Assembly: GCA_963599255.1 (NCBI GenBank)
Contig: CAVBWS010000002.1
Span: forward strand, 1-64,000
DNA length: 64,000 nt
DNA from: RGIG5612 sp963599255
GTDB lineage: Bacteria; Bacillota; Clostridia; Lachnospirales; Lachnospiraceae
Reading direction: 5' to 3'
Both the position numbers and the translations under genes were made by a program. The notes under the pieces were generated by a model. The model did no database searches. It saw only the letters and a program-made list of their open reading frames with translations, and was not told the DNA's origin. Positions 8,355-16,511 of the stretch are shown here, one piece after another; the first letter of the stretch is position 1; each line of letters starts with the position of its first letter.

Positions 8355-9323
8355 CTAACCCACATACTGAAAATGCTGGTAATCTGTATTATAGGTCCAC
8401 CATCCGCCCCAGTCGAATCCGGCATCGGTAAACAGGGTATAACATAGATCACCCACCTCTATTTTATAAGGAAAGTCCGAATCTCTGTCCAGGTACTGCC
8501 AACCATCCTCAGGGAATATGTAATTCTCCGAGGCGATATAATATACGTTATAGTAAGGATTTATGTCTATCGCCAGTCCGTATGCATGGTTAGATATCTC
8601 GTCCGTGTTATCCACCGTTCTGAAATTAAATGCTGACGTATTATCTGCCATAATAGAGGTCTCATCATCCGCATCAAAATCATCCACCAGTATCATGCTC
8701 TCTATCGGATATTGGGCATCATACAGCTGCCTGAAAATATTGCATACCGTATCGGCTACGCTGACATTCATCACCAGCTCTCCTACCTTGATATTGCCGT
8801 CTATATCACAGTGAAGGCACCTGATATATCTCAGCTCATCTCTCGGCACGGTGCAGTTTTCCTTATAAGACTTAAGCCACATCCTGGCAAATGTCTTATC
8901 ACTGATCTCTTCTACATAGAAGAAATAGTCGGCACCTATACTGTTCACCTGCGCTTCTGTAAGCACGGTTCCGGCCTTCAGGCGTGCAACCAATTCATGA
9001 GGATCAGACAGATTGATCGGCTTGTAAGTGGTTTTCTGCGAACTTGTCTTAGCTTCAGATGAAGTGTCTGCCTCGGAACTGGCTGCTGCACTCGTCTCCT
9101 CTGTTATACCAGTTTCATCTGTTGTATCCGCTGCCTCGGTTTCAACAGCAGCTGTTGCCTCAGTTTCTTCTATTATGTTGGTTGCGTCGTTTGCAGCAGG
9201 TTCATATGCTGCAGCATCATCTGCCATAACAGTGCTCATCGCTAAACCGCTTGTAAAAATCATCACGCTCACAGTTACGACCGCCCGTATAATCATTATT
9301 TTCTTCGCTAATTTTCTGTCCAT
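8355..9323 (-). CDS. Secreted M15-family D-Ala-D-Ala / L-Ala-D-Glu peptidase
   Basis: A 322-residue exported protein. A signal-anchor (about residues 9-34) is followed by a low-complexity Glu/Thr/Ala/Ser-rich linker to about residue 100, probably crossing the wall. The catalytic domain is C-terminal. The M15 zinc motif is visible as SNHAYGLAIDINPYYN (H and D ligands separated by six residues) and the last ligand as DYQHFQY. The family cuts cross-links or stem peptides in peptidoglycan (VanY, CwlK and phage endopeptidase relatives). It is monocistronic and divergent from the CobU-like genes. A role in cell-wall turnover is likely; bond specificity is not readable here. Confidence 0.88.
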   Translation of the reverse strand: MDRKLAKKIMIIRAVVTVSVMIFTSGLAMSTVMADDAAAYEPAANDATNIIEETEATAAVETEAADTTDETGITEETSAAASSEADTSSEAKTSSQKTTYKPINLSDPHELVARLKAGTVLTEAQVNSIGADYFFYVEEISDKTFARMWLKSYKENCTVPRDELRYIRCLHCDIDGNIKVGELVMNVSVADTVCNIFRQLYDAQYPIESMILVDDFDADDETSIMADNTSAFNFRTVDNTDEISNHAYGLAIDINPYYNVYYIASENYIFPEDGWQYLDRDSDFPYKIEVGDLCYTLFTDAGFDWGGWWTYNTDYQHFQYVG

Positions 9324-9692
9324 ATATTCTTTCCGCTGCAGCAGTATGTATTCTGCTGCTTTTTGAAGGTATTTTTTGTTCCGTTCTCAGTTATCCCGGC
9401 ACGCAGGATAGCTTCTACATATGTCGAAGCAATGCATACTTAGGTACTCTACCACTATCCCGCTCCTCAAACAACCTTAGCCCGGCTGAATGCTTTCATG
9501 TTCATAGCATTACTGCGTTTTATCCGGCTGAATATTTTCGGATTCAGAACCTTTCCGGATTTTTATCCGGTTGACTTTTATGCAGCACATATCTACACTT
9601 TATCCATGTGGTGTATGTGGTTCATGCAGCAGCAAAATGCAAATAACCACGGCACCTGCCTATATTTTTCATGGAATGCGGGAATAAATTAT
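9324..9692. other. Divergent promoter region without a gene
   Basis: This lies between the M15 peptidase and the first CobU-like gene. The frame of the CobU-like gene stays open upstream to 9498, but the extra residues are unlike any CobU and hydrophobic, so I treat them as non-coding. Short repeats of TTTTATCCGGTTGA type (about 9518-9575) are present. No cobalamin-riboswitch core was seen. Confidence 0.4.
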
Positions 9693-10217
9693 ATGATGAT
9701 ACTTATAACCGGCGGCTCTGGCTGCGGCAAGAGTTCTTATGCTGAAAAACTTGCGGTCAGCCTTCCTATGCCCCGCTATTATATAGCAGCAATGAAGCCA
9801 TATGATGACGAATGTCTGAGAAAAATTGACAGGCATAGACGTCTTCGTGCCAAAAAGGGTTTCGAGACAATCGAGCAGTATACCGACCTTGACAATATCA
9901 CAGTCTCCGAGGGAACGGCGCTTCTTGAATGTATGTGCAACCTGACTGCTAATGAAATGTTTGACGATGAAGGAAACTGCCACGATGTGTATGATAAGAT
10001 TCTTCAGGAAATCCTGCACCTAAAGTCCCAATTTGACAATCTGATAATCGTAACTAATGATGTGGGAAACGACTGCCGTGAATACGGCCCCGGCACCATG
10101 AATTATATAACCACCCTCGGGCGGCTGAACTGCGCTCTGGCTCAGGAAGCTGATGTTGTAACTGAAGTCGTGTGCGGCATACCGATCACTATTAAGCAGT
10201 CAACTACTATCGAGTAA
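9693..10217 (+). CDS. cobU: CobU-like adenosylcobinamide kinase / guanylyltransferase
   Basis: A 174-residue P-loop protein. Walker A is TGGSGCGKSSYAE at the N-terminus, and HRRLRAKKG and GTALLECM follow in the positions expected of CobU, where GTP binding and the guanylylated His lie. The C-terminal part VTNDVG...GRLNCALAQEADVV...CGIPITIK matches the TNEVG and final strand pattern of CobU, with Asp replacing Glu. CobU phosphorylates adenosylcobinamide and adds GMP during B12 nucleotide-loop assembly. I chose the ATG at 9693 since homology begins there. No other cobalamin genes are in the window, so the role in B12 salvage is inferred from family only. Confidence 0.8.
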   Translation: MMILITGGSGCGKSSYAEKLAVSLPMPRYYIAAMKPYDDECLRKIDRHRRLRAKKGFETIEQYTDLDNITVSEGTALLECMCNLTANEMFDDEGNCHDVYDKILQEILHLKSQFDNLIIVTNDVGNDCREYGPGTMNYITTLGRLNCALAQEADVVTEVVCGIPITIKQSTTIE

Positions 10218-10295
10218 GAAATGGTCTTATAAAAGAATACAGCCCTTTAATGACTATTTATACTGTCAATTGAAAGGCTGCAGAATGGAGATAAA

Positions 10296-10814
10296 ATGAT
10301 TCTTATAATAGGAAGTGAAGCCTCCGGCAAAAGAGAATATGTTAAAAGTCTCGGGTATACTGATGACATGATATCCGAGTGCATGGATGACAACAGGCCT
10401 GTTTTATACGGCCTTCACAAAATTGTTGCGGCTAACCCCGAGAAGATCCGTAACACTCTCAGCCGTATGGAAAATCTGGTTTCAGAAAATGTGCACAGCG
10501 CAGCAGTTCCAGGAGGTTCCGCTGGAGAATCAACAAAGCCTACTGCTGAATCCAGCTCCGCTCCTAAGAAATCTGCAGAGCCCTCAGCAAAAATCAATGA
10601 GGCAGCTGATAAAATAAATCCAGCAGATCAGTGGCTTACTAATCTGCTGGCTAAGGAAGTCATTGTATGTAATGAAGTGGGATCCGGCATCATTCCTATG
10701 CTGGCTTCAGAACGTATGTACCGGGAGCAAACCGGAAGGTTATGTACCCTGCTGGCAAGTCATGCTGATCATGTTATCCGCCTGGTCTGCGGCATCGCTG
10801 TTAATCTAAAGTAG
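10296..10814 (+). CDS. Second CobU-like protein with an altered P-loop and a low-complexity insert
   Basis: A 172-residue paralogue of the preceding CobU-like gene. The N-terminus has GSEASGKREYV, a P-loop in which Arg replaces the usual Ser/Thr after GK. The C-terminus is a better CobU match than its neighbour: CNEVGSGIIPM...YREQTGRLCTLLA...RLVCGIAVNLK. The middle, where the normal enzyme has its nucleotide-transfer region, is replaced by an Ala/Ser/Pro/Lys-rich stretch (about residues 68-110). It is therefore unlikely to be a normal bifunctional enzyme alone; the two proteins might form a heteromer. GGAG stands 7 nt before the ATG, 78 bp after the first gene. Confidence 0.72.
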   Translation: MILIIGSEASGKREYVKSLGYTDDMISECMDDNRPVLYGLHKIVAANPEKIRNTLSRMENLVSENVHSAAVPGGSAGESTKPTAESSSAPKKSAEPSAKINEAADKINPADQWLTNLLAKEVIVCNEVGSGIIPMLASERMYREQTGRLCTLLASHADHVIRLVCGIAVNLK

Positions 10815-10916
10815 CGATGTTCTTACCCAGATCATTTAATACATACCATCCTATAGAAAGCACCAGCTTGAACAAAACCGTTGTTCACAATTCGTTATGA
10901 ACAGTCCTTCTGTGAT

Positions 10917-12050
10917 TTAGAATGAACTACCATCAGCATCCGGCAGCACCTTAACTGCTGCCGTCCTGGCAAATACCAGCGGTTCATCCTGCTGGAAGAA
11001 TATGATCCCATCTGCCGGGGAGATAAGCTCCTCTGTCTTTTCTCCATTGCAGGTGTCATATATCTCAGCGCATACATCTCCTTTTTTGACTCTGTCTCCC
11101 GGCTTTACCTGTGGCTTGTAGAATCCTGCAGTTTTATTTCTGACCGGGATCATCTCTGTATCGTAGAAGATCCTAGGCTTAAATCCCTCTGTCTTGCAGC
11201 ATTTTATCTCGTCATTCTGAGCACTAATGCCTGATTCTGCTTCGCCATTCTTCTGTTCATTACGAGCATTTGCACATCCTGGCTTACATGTGTTCTTGTT
11301 TTCAATATTCGCCTGCGCCGTACCCGAGTGCTCGCTATTTTCGGGGCAATTACCGATACCGAGGGGATCTGCATCAGCAATTGCTGCCTCCCGCAATATA
11401 TTATTCTTCACCATAAACCTCTTGGCGCCGTCCAAAACTATCTCCGCGCTCACAGGGTCTATGTTCCTAGTTGTGCTGGAGTAGAGGCTGTATGCATCAG
11501 TCTCCCATACCTGCCAATTATAATTAAGGGTCGTTGTGTCATACGGATGAGGCTTGCGCACCACCACATAAGGTATGCCGAAATCCGCTGCCTTATCCAG
11601 ATTTTCATACCCTGTATGGGTGAGCCTTACATGAGGCATGAAGGAACCCGGCATATAGAAGGAGGAAAACTGGATCCCGTTCTCATATTTATTAACCACG
11701 TCGAATACTCCCGCCGCAATTCTCTGAGTAGTCTCTCCCTGGTCATATCCCGGGAACATCCTGTTAATGTCCGTATTATCTATGGCCCAAAACTGCTTGG
11801 AGATATTCATGGAGCTGGGATTAAGCGTAGGAATGACCAATATCTGCTTGCCGGATTCTATCATCCCCGCATTTTCCATGTCCTTGAGATATTTTACCAG
11901 CTGCGATGCCATATACAGCTGCTGATACTCGTGGCCTCTCAGGCTTCCGACTATGCACAGGCTCTTCTCACCCTGTCCGAACACATAGCCCTTCACTCTG
12001 AAATCATCTCTGTATAAGGAGGAAGTCTGATATACAATTATCTCTTTCAT
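10917..12050 (-). CDS. AstE/AspA-like (M14-type) protein with missing zinc ligands
   Basis: A 377-residue relative of succinylglutamate desuccinylase/aspartoacylase. The fold is recognisable from DINRMFPG and the C-terminal beta domain (KPGDRVKKGDVCAEIYD). However, where the active paralogue next door has HGDE, this one has RGHE, and where the paralogue has DIHAS, this one has QFSSF. Two of three zinc ligands are therefore gone or shifted. A Cys- and Glu-rich insert at about residues 255-310 is also unusual. It may be a non-catalytic partner of the upstream gene or use different chemistry. The start overlaps the upstream gene by 4 nt (ATGA), so the two are translated together. Confidence 0.8.
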   Translation of the reverse strand: MKEIIVYQTSSLYRDDFRVKGYVFGQGEKSLCIVGSLRGHEYQQLYMASQLVKYLKDMENAGMIESGKQILVIPTLNPSSMNISKQFWAIDNTDINRMFPGYDQGETTQRIAAGVFDVVNKYENGIQFSSFYMPGSFMPHVRLTHTGYENLDKAADFGIPYVVVRKPHPYDTTTLNYNWQVWETDAYSLYSSTTRNIDPVSAEIVLDGAKRFMVKNNILREAAIADADPLGIGNCPENSEHSGTAQANIENKNTCKPGCANARNEQKNGEAESGISAQNDEIKCCKTEGFKPRIFYDTEMIPVRNKTAGFYKPQVKPGDRVKKGDVCAEIYDTCNGEKTEELISPADGIIFFQQDEPLVFARTAAVKVLPDADGSSF

Positions 12051-12979
12051 CTGTTTCTCTCCTTCACCAATATTCTTCCCATCAGCGAGCCCTCATCCAC
12101 CAGCGGATATTCCCTGACGGTAAACAGCAGTCCGCTCTTAGACGCATTGATATATTCCTTAATCTCGCCGGTAAGGGGATCGAATATATATCCTACAGTT
12201 TCACCCTTCCTTACCCAACTGCCGTGGGACTTAACCTTCATAAACATTCCCGAAGTCGGGGCATTTAGAAACACTACCTCATCCGGATCATCCGATACTA
12301 TCGGCTCTCTTACCGGCGCCGTATCGCCGTCCCACATACCCATTTCCTTCATTATATTAAATATACCGTCGCAGATCTGTCTTCCGTACTCTTCGGTAAG
12401 CCTCATGCCCACCCCCATCTCTACAACCAGACAAGGAGTTCCGGTGCTGTTTAATGAGTATGCAAATGTTGACTCCAGCACAGTGCTGGCTCCGTGCACC
12501 CAGATGAAATCCACATTGGCCCTTCTGGCCCATGGAAGCAATACATCTTCATGCAGCTGATTTATCCTGATCTGCGGCATCTCGGTCAGATATATATTGC
12601 TGGCATGAATATCCAAAACCATGTCAGCGCCCCTGATATCCTCTATGATCCTGGCCGCAGAAAACTCAACCATGCTGCCCTCCGGATCCCCCGGGAATGT
12701 CCTGTTCATATCCAGCTCGAAGACAGGTATGCTCCTGTTAATGGAATCGATTCCCAGAGGGTTGGTCGCCGGATATATCTCCACAGTTCCGCGCAAATGC
12801 TCCATCTCATTTTTCAGTCTCTGCGCCACCAGGAAGCAGGCATACTGACCCTCCAGCTCATCTCCATGGGTTCCTGTTACAATGCATATTCGCTTACCTT
12901 CTTCGTTCGAGAAGGTATTTTTCTTAATATTAAATGTCTCATTTACCGGCAGCGGCAAAGAGACTATATTGCTTATCAT
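12047..12979 (-). CDS. AstE/AspA-like zinc deacylase (M14 type)
   Basis: A 310-residue succinylglutamate desuccinylase/aspartoacylase family protein. Zinc ligands are in GTHGDELEG (His and Glu) and DIHASN (His); DMNRTFPGDP is the substrate-carboxylate motif. The C-terminal region (WVRKGETVGYIFDP) is the family's beta-barrel. The family hydrolyses N-acyl amino acids or related amides. I start at 12979 because AGGAG lies 7 nt upstream; the frame stays open 11 codons further. It lies fourth in a five-gene operon with ATP-grasp, alpha-E and transglutaminase-like genes, so its substrate is probably a peptide or amide made by them (inference). Confidence 0.87.
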   Translation of the reverse strand: MISNIVSLPLPVNETFNIKKNTFSNEEGKRICIVTGTHGDELEGQYACFLVAQRLKNEMEHLRGTVEIYPATNPLGIDSINRSIPVFELDMNRTFPGDPEGSMVEFSAARIIEDIRGADMVLDIHASNIYLTEMPQIRINQLHEDVLLPWARRANVDFIWVHGASTVLESTFAYSLNSTGTPCLVVEMGVGMRLTEEYGRQICDGIFNIMKEMGMWDGDTAPVREPIVSDDPDEVVFLNAPTSGMFMKVKSHGSWVRKGETVGYIFDPLTGEIKEYINASKSGLLFTVREYPLVDEGSLMGRILVKERNR

Positions 12980-13031
12980 CTGTTTTCTCCTATCGAACTG
13001 TGCCGCCCACATATGCGGGCAGCCTCAGCCT

Positions 13032-13835
13032 TCACTCTTCTGCGCCTTTAACGCTCACATATATGCTCTGATACTGCTGCGCCCTTCCAGCCAGGCAGCC
13101 TATATTGATCATGCAGTCCTTATAATCCCGGCCGTGAGACATCTTGATATGATGATCCGTAACCCGCACATTATTGGTCGGATCGAACCCATACCATCGC
13201 CCGTCAGACTTTACCTCTACCCAGGCATGACTTAAGCCCTCACCCGGGAGCATACCCACAACATATCTGGAGCATATGCCCCGGGACCTTAACATGGACA
13301 GCATGATATGCGCATAATCCTGGCACACTCCCTGTTTCATGGCAAATGCTTCGGCAGCTGTCGTATCCACCGCCGTACTGCCCGGTGTATATATCATATT
13401 TTCTGATAAATATGCCATGATGCCGGCCGCCATATCTATCGGATCCTCGCTGATCTTCTGTCCATTTGTTCTTATTATCTCGGACACAGCATCAAGAACA
13501 GCCCTGTCCGGTTTAGTCAGAGCTGTCTGATATTTGAAAATATTCTCCCTGTATTTATTAACCTCAGCCGTACTGTCTGATAATCCGACTCTGGCTGTGC
13601 CCCTTACGTCCACCTCAAAATGACTGTGCTGTTTCTTAATGCTTCCGGCAGCATATCTGTTGCCGAAGTTATCCTCCATGAACCACAGGGATTCCTGAGG
13701 AAGGAGGTTAAACTTCATGTCATCTATCTGCTGGCGCTCGTCTGTCTGAGGGCAGCATCTCAGGGCGAAATTATGATTATGTACAGGCGCATCAAAATCT
13801 ATGTTCAAGTGATAATTAAATGACAGTTCTGTCAA
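13032..13835 (-). CDS. Transglutaminase-like cysteine peptidase
   Basis: A 267-residue protein with the transglutaminase-like N-terminal beta domain followed by the catalytic core. The triad is visible: Cys in GVCQDYAHI, His in LSHAWVEV, Asp in GFDPTNN. Bacterial members of this type mostly act as proteases or amidases rather than cross-linkers. I start at a TTG at 13835 because AGGAGG lies 8 nt upstream and the family's N-terminal strand begins there; the ATG at 13868 would add a run of basic residues inside the upstream gene. The gene starts 4 nt after the stop of the alpha-E gene. ATP-grasp, alpha-E and this enzyme together form a gene trio known from many bacteria. Confidence 0.87.
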   Translation of the reverse strand: MTELSFNYHLNIDFDAPVHNHNFALRCCPQTDERQQIDDMKFNLLPQESLWFMEDNFGNRYAAGSIKKQHSHFEVDVRGTARVGLSDSTAEVNKYRENIFKYQTALTKPDRAVLDAVSEIIRTNGQKISEDPIDMAAGIMAYLSENMIYTPGSTAVDTTAAEAFAMKQGVCQDYAHIMLSMLRSRGICSRYVVGMLPGEGLSHAWVEVKSDGRWYGFDPTNNVRVTDHHIKMSHGRDYKDCMINIGCLAGRAQQYQSIYVSVKGAEE

Positions 13836-13839
13836 AAAG

Positions 13840-14508
13840 TTACACCTCCGTAAGGCTCTCAATCTCATTTACGATCTGATGATGATCAAGCACCTGCGCA
13901 TCGCACAGCTTAATAAGGTGTTCTAACTTCTCCTCGCTGTACTTAAGACCGCTTTCCTTAAGCCTCGGAATGAGTCTGCTCATCTCGCGCCTTAAGGCCT
14001 CGTCATGGGTTCTTACCCGCGCATACAGGTCAACTCGCTCTATACGTTTGCCTACCTTAATAATATTCCTGGTAGTCTTATCATCTGTCTGATCATCCAC
14101 TATACCCCAGAATGCCAGGATATCGTCCATGACCTTCTGCAGTTCAAGAAACGGAGCGCTTGACACCTTGGCCTTCTGTATGCTGTACACCGACAGCTGA
14201 ATATAAGCCAGGGATTCACTTCCTATCTCTTCTCTTAATTCAATGGCATTGTCATAAGCTCTCATGAGATTAGACATTATGGAATTAGGATCCTCCTGGT
14301 CAAATGCATACCTAGCGATGAAGTCATCCTTATCCTTATATATGTTAGGGATCTCAAGCTGATCACAAAACTCAGCATACTCTCTATTATCCGCCTCAAT
14401 AAGCTTATCGAAGCTGACCTCGAACATCTTAAGTGTTGTATAAACTCTGGCGGTATATCGTCCCAGCCAGTACAAACGGTCTGTTGTTATTACTGATTTA
14501 GTATCCAT
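13840..14508 (-). CDS. Alpha-E domain protein
   Basis: A 222-residue all-helical protein without membrane segments. It matches the alpha-E (DUF403) family by its N-terminus DRLYWLGRYTARVYTT, the internal LMRAYDNAIELREEIGSES, the RIERVDLYARV helix and the C-terminal HHQIVNEIESL. The family has no proven catalytic role and always travels with circularly permuted ATP-grasp proteins, to which it is sometimes fused. It is thought to help in building or binding an amide-linked product. It overlaps the ATP-grasp gene by 19 nt. Confidence 0.88.
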   Translation of the reverse strand: MDTKSVITTDRLYWLGRYTARVYTTLKMFEVSFDKLIEADNREYAEFCDQLEIPNIYKDKDDFIARYAFDQEDPNSIMSNLMRAYDNAIELREEIGSESLAYIQLSVYSIQKAKVSSAPFLELQKVMDDILAFWGIVDDQTDDKTTRNIIKVGKRIERVDLYARVRTHDEALRREMSRLIPRLKESGLKYSEEKLEHLIKLCDAQVLDHHQIVNEIESLTEV

Positions 14509-15809
14509 GTGTCCTTGAAACCTCCTCCCTGAGATGAATTAACAATAAATGAATCCGGATTTCTGGAGAAACGGGTAAGACCGCTCTTCCATACTATCTG
14601 GTCATCCGCGCTTAAAACAAATGCTCTTAAGTCTGCCTTCCTATCTACTAATTGGCCGTTATCCATGATCGGGATGTCGCAGAAATCCACAACCTCCTGA
14701 GCTATGAACCTTCTAGGCTCAGCCTTAACCATGGCCTTGAACTGTTCTCTTTCTTCAGAACTCATCTTACTGCCAAATACAACGCCATAGCCTCCGGCCT
14801 CTGCCACATCCTTGATAACCAGGGTATCGAATCTGTCCATAACATACTTCATGTCCTCCTCATAGAACGGCAGATATGTAGGCGCATTGTGAAGAATTGC
14901 TTCCTCTCCCAGGTAGTATTTGATCATCTTAGGAACGAAATAATATATGCCCTTATCATCAGCAATGCCATTGCCCGGCGCATTGATAAGCGCAACATTG
15001 CCCTTGCGGTAAACATCAAATATATGAGGTATTCCTATTACCGACTCATGGTTAAATGTAATAGGATCCAGATATTCATCAGAAATCCTGCGATATACAG
15101 CTCCGACCTTCTCTCTCTTGCCTGCATATCCCTTCATATACAGATAATCGCCATCAACCTCCAGATCGTTATATGTAACAAGAGGTACACCCATCTTCTC
15201 GGCAAAATATGAATGTTCAAAATACGCCGCATTGTAACGGCCAGGTGTCATAACAACATTCAGACCGCCGGTATTGGCATAATTCATGGTTGCCTTGAGA
15301 AGTTCAGCATAATTTCTGTTGTCTGCGATTGTTTGTTTACTAAAAGTTCTCGGGCTGGCCTTACGGCACAGATCTCTGGCGATCATAGGATATGATGCAC
15401 CGGAAGGTACCCGGAGATTGTCTTCAAGAATGTACCATACTCCATCCTTACCTAATACCAAGTCAATTCCCGATATGTGAGAATAAACCTCCTTAGGTGG
15501 GATCACTCCCTCGCATGGTGCCAGGTATCCGCTGGCCGCATAAACAAAATCCTCAGGGACCACACCGTCTCTGATGATCTTCTTGTCATTGTAAACATCC
15601 TTGATGAAAAGATTAAGAGCCTTAACTCTCTGTTTGAGTCCTCGCTCCAGATAATCGAATTCCGATTTGCCGATTATCCTCGGAACTGCGTCGAAAGGGA
15701 ACAACTGCTCTTTGAAGGTTCCATTCTTGTAGATTCCGAACTTGACACCATATCTTGCAAGCAATTCATTAATGGCGTCAGCGCTGCCCAGCAGATCATA
15801 ATTTTCCAT
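14490..15809 (-). CDS. Circularly permuted ATP-grasp type 2 protein
   Basis: A 439-residue protein of the DUF404/DUF407 family. Clear family blocks are the N-terminal SGYLAPCEGV...DLVLGKDGVWYILEDN, the RVPSGASYP loop, the central NAPGNGIADDKGIYYFVPKMI and the C-terminal AGGYGVVFG ATP-grasp loop. ATP-grasp enzymes join a carboxylate to an amine through an acyl phosphate, so this one probably makes a peptide-like amide. I start at 15809: AAGGAGG lies 8 nt before this ATG, whereas the two earlier possible starts overlap that ribosome site. It is the first gene of a five-gene operon running down to 10.9 kb. Confidence 0.9.
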   Translation of the reverse strand: MENYDLLGSADAINELLARYGVKFGIYKNGTFKEQLFPFDAVPRIIGKSEFDYLERGLKQRVKALNLFIKDVYNDKKIIRDGVVPEDFVYAASGYLAPCEGVIPPKEVYSHISGIDLVLGKDGVWYILEDNLRVPSGASYPMIARDLCRKASPRTFSKQTIADNRNYAELLKATMNYANTGGLNVVMTPGRYNAAYFEHSYFAEKMGVPLVTYNDLEVDGDYLYMKGYAGKREKVGAVYRRISDEYLDPITFNHESVIGIPHIFDVYRKGNVALINAPGNGIADDKGIYYFVPKMIKYYLGEEAILHNAPTYLPFYEEDMKYVMDRFDTLVIKDVAEAGGYGVVFGSKMSSEEREQFKAMVKAEPRRFIAQEVVDFCDIPIMDNGQLVDRKADLRAFVLSADDQIVWKSGLTRFSRNPDSFIVNSSQGGGFKDTWILNQ

Positions 15810-15925
15810 CTGCATTTCCTCCTTCACTTATATCCCGCACAAGCAGGTTATTGTTATCCCCCTTAGATAATGAAAGTATTATACACTTTTGTTTGAATTT
15901 TTAAATACCCAGTTTGTATACCAAA

Positions 15926-15960
15926 ATCCGGCAGATAAGCAATCCACCTATCTGCCGGAT
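15926..15960 (-). terminator. Intrinsic terminator after the desulfoferrodoxin gene
   Basis: Perfect 12-bp arms ATCCGGCAGATA / TATCTGCCGGAT with an 11-nt loop, followed on the minus strand by TTTTGG. It isolates the desulfoferrodoxin from the ATP-grasp operon downstream. Confidence 0.8.
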
Positions 15961-16014
15961 ATTAAATCCTCTCAGCTATCTTCCGCTGATAACATATATA
16001 ATATTTCTGCTGCC

Positions 16015-16389
16015 TTATGCCTTCCACAAGCCATGCAGGTTGCAGTATGCATACACCGCCTCAACCTCGTCCCTCTCGCACAATGCGAAGCACGCCTGAG
16101 GCGCCTCCCCTACATTCAAGACCTTGCGTTGATTGCCCTGCTTAGTCTGCAGCGATATCCATTCAATATGATGCTCTGCTGCCATAGGATGCTCTGCTAC
16201 CCCTACCTTTACGGTCACGGTGCTGCCCTCTACGGTATATACAGGGACATGCTTCTCATGAGATGCATCAACCGTTCCCGGGATCAGCTCCTTCATTGGT
16301 TCACCGCAGCAGATAACAGGAATACCGGATTCCTTAACATAAGCAATAATATTGCCGCATTTACTGCATCTGTAGAAATGTTGTTCCAT
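16015..16389 (-). CDS. dfx: Desulfoferrodoxin (superoxide reductase)
   Basis: A 124-residue protein with two iron sites. The N-terminal desulforedoxin-like domain has CSKCGN and the pair VICCGEP, giving four Cys for the FeS4 centre. The C-terminal superoxide reductase domain has the Glu and His ligands (HEKHVPV, EHHIEWI) and the final CNLHGLW. It reduces superoxide to hydrogen peroxide without making oxygen, which is an anaerobe's defence. GGGAGG lies 6 nt before the chosen ATG; a GTG one codon earlier is possible. It is monocistronic with its own terminator. Confidence 0.95.
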   Translation of the reverse strand: MEQHFYRCSKCGNIIAYVKESGIPVICCGEPMKELIPGTVDASHEKHVPVYTVEGSTVTVKVGVAEHPMAAEHHIEWISLQTKQGNQRKVLNVGEAPQACFALCERDEVEAVYAYCNLHGLWKA

Positions 16390-16511
16390 CACTTGCCTCC
16401 CTTCGAAAAATCATTAACTCAAACATAGCTCATTTATAACTATAATTTAAAATTCCAATTCGATAAGACAGACATTCGTCCCGGATAATTCTCAGTAGGA
16501 TATTACAAATT

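Noticed and set aside
9366..9692. Possible cobalamin riboswitch before the CobU-like genes
   Set aside because: No GCCACTG B12-box or the conserved core was seen on either strand.
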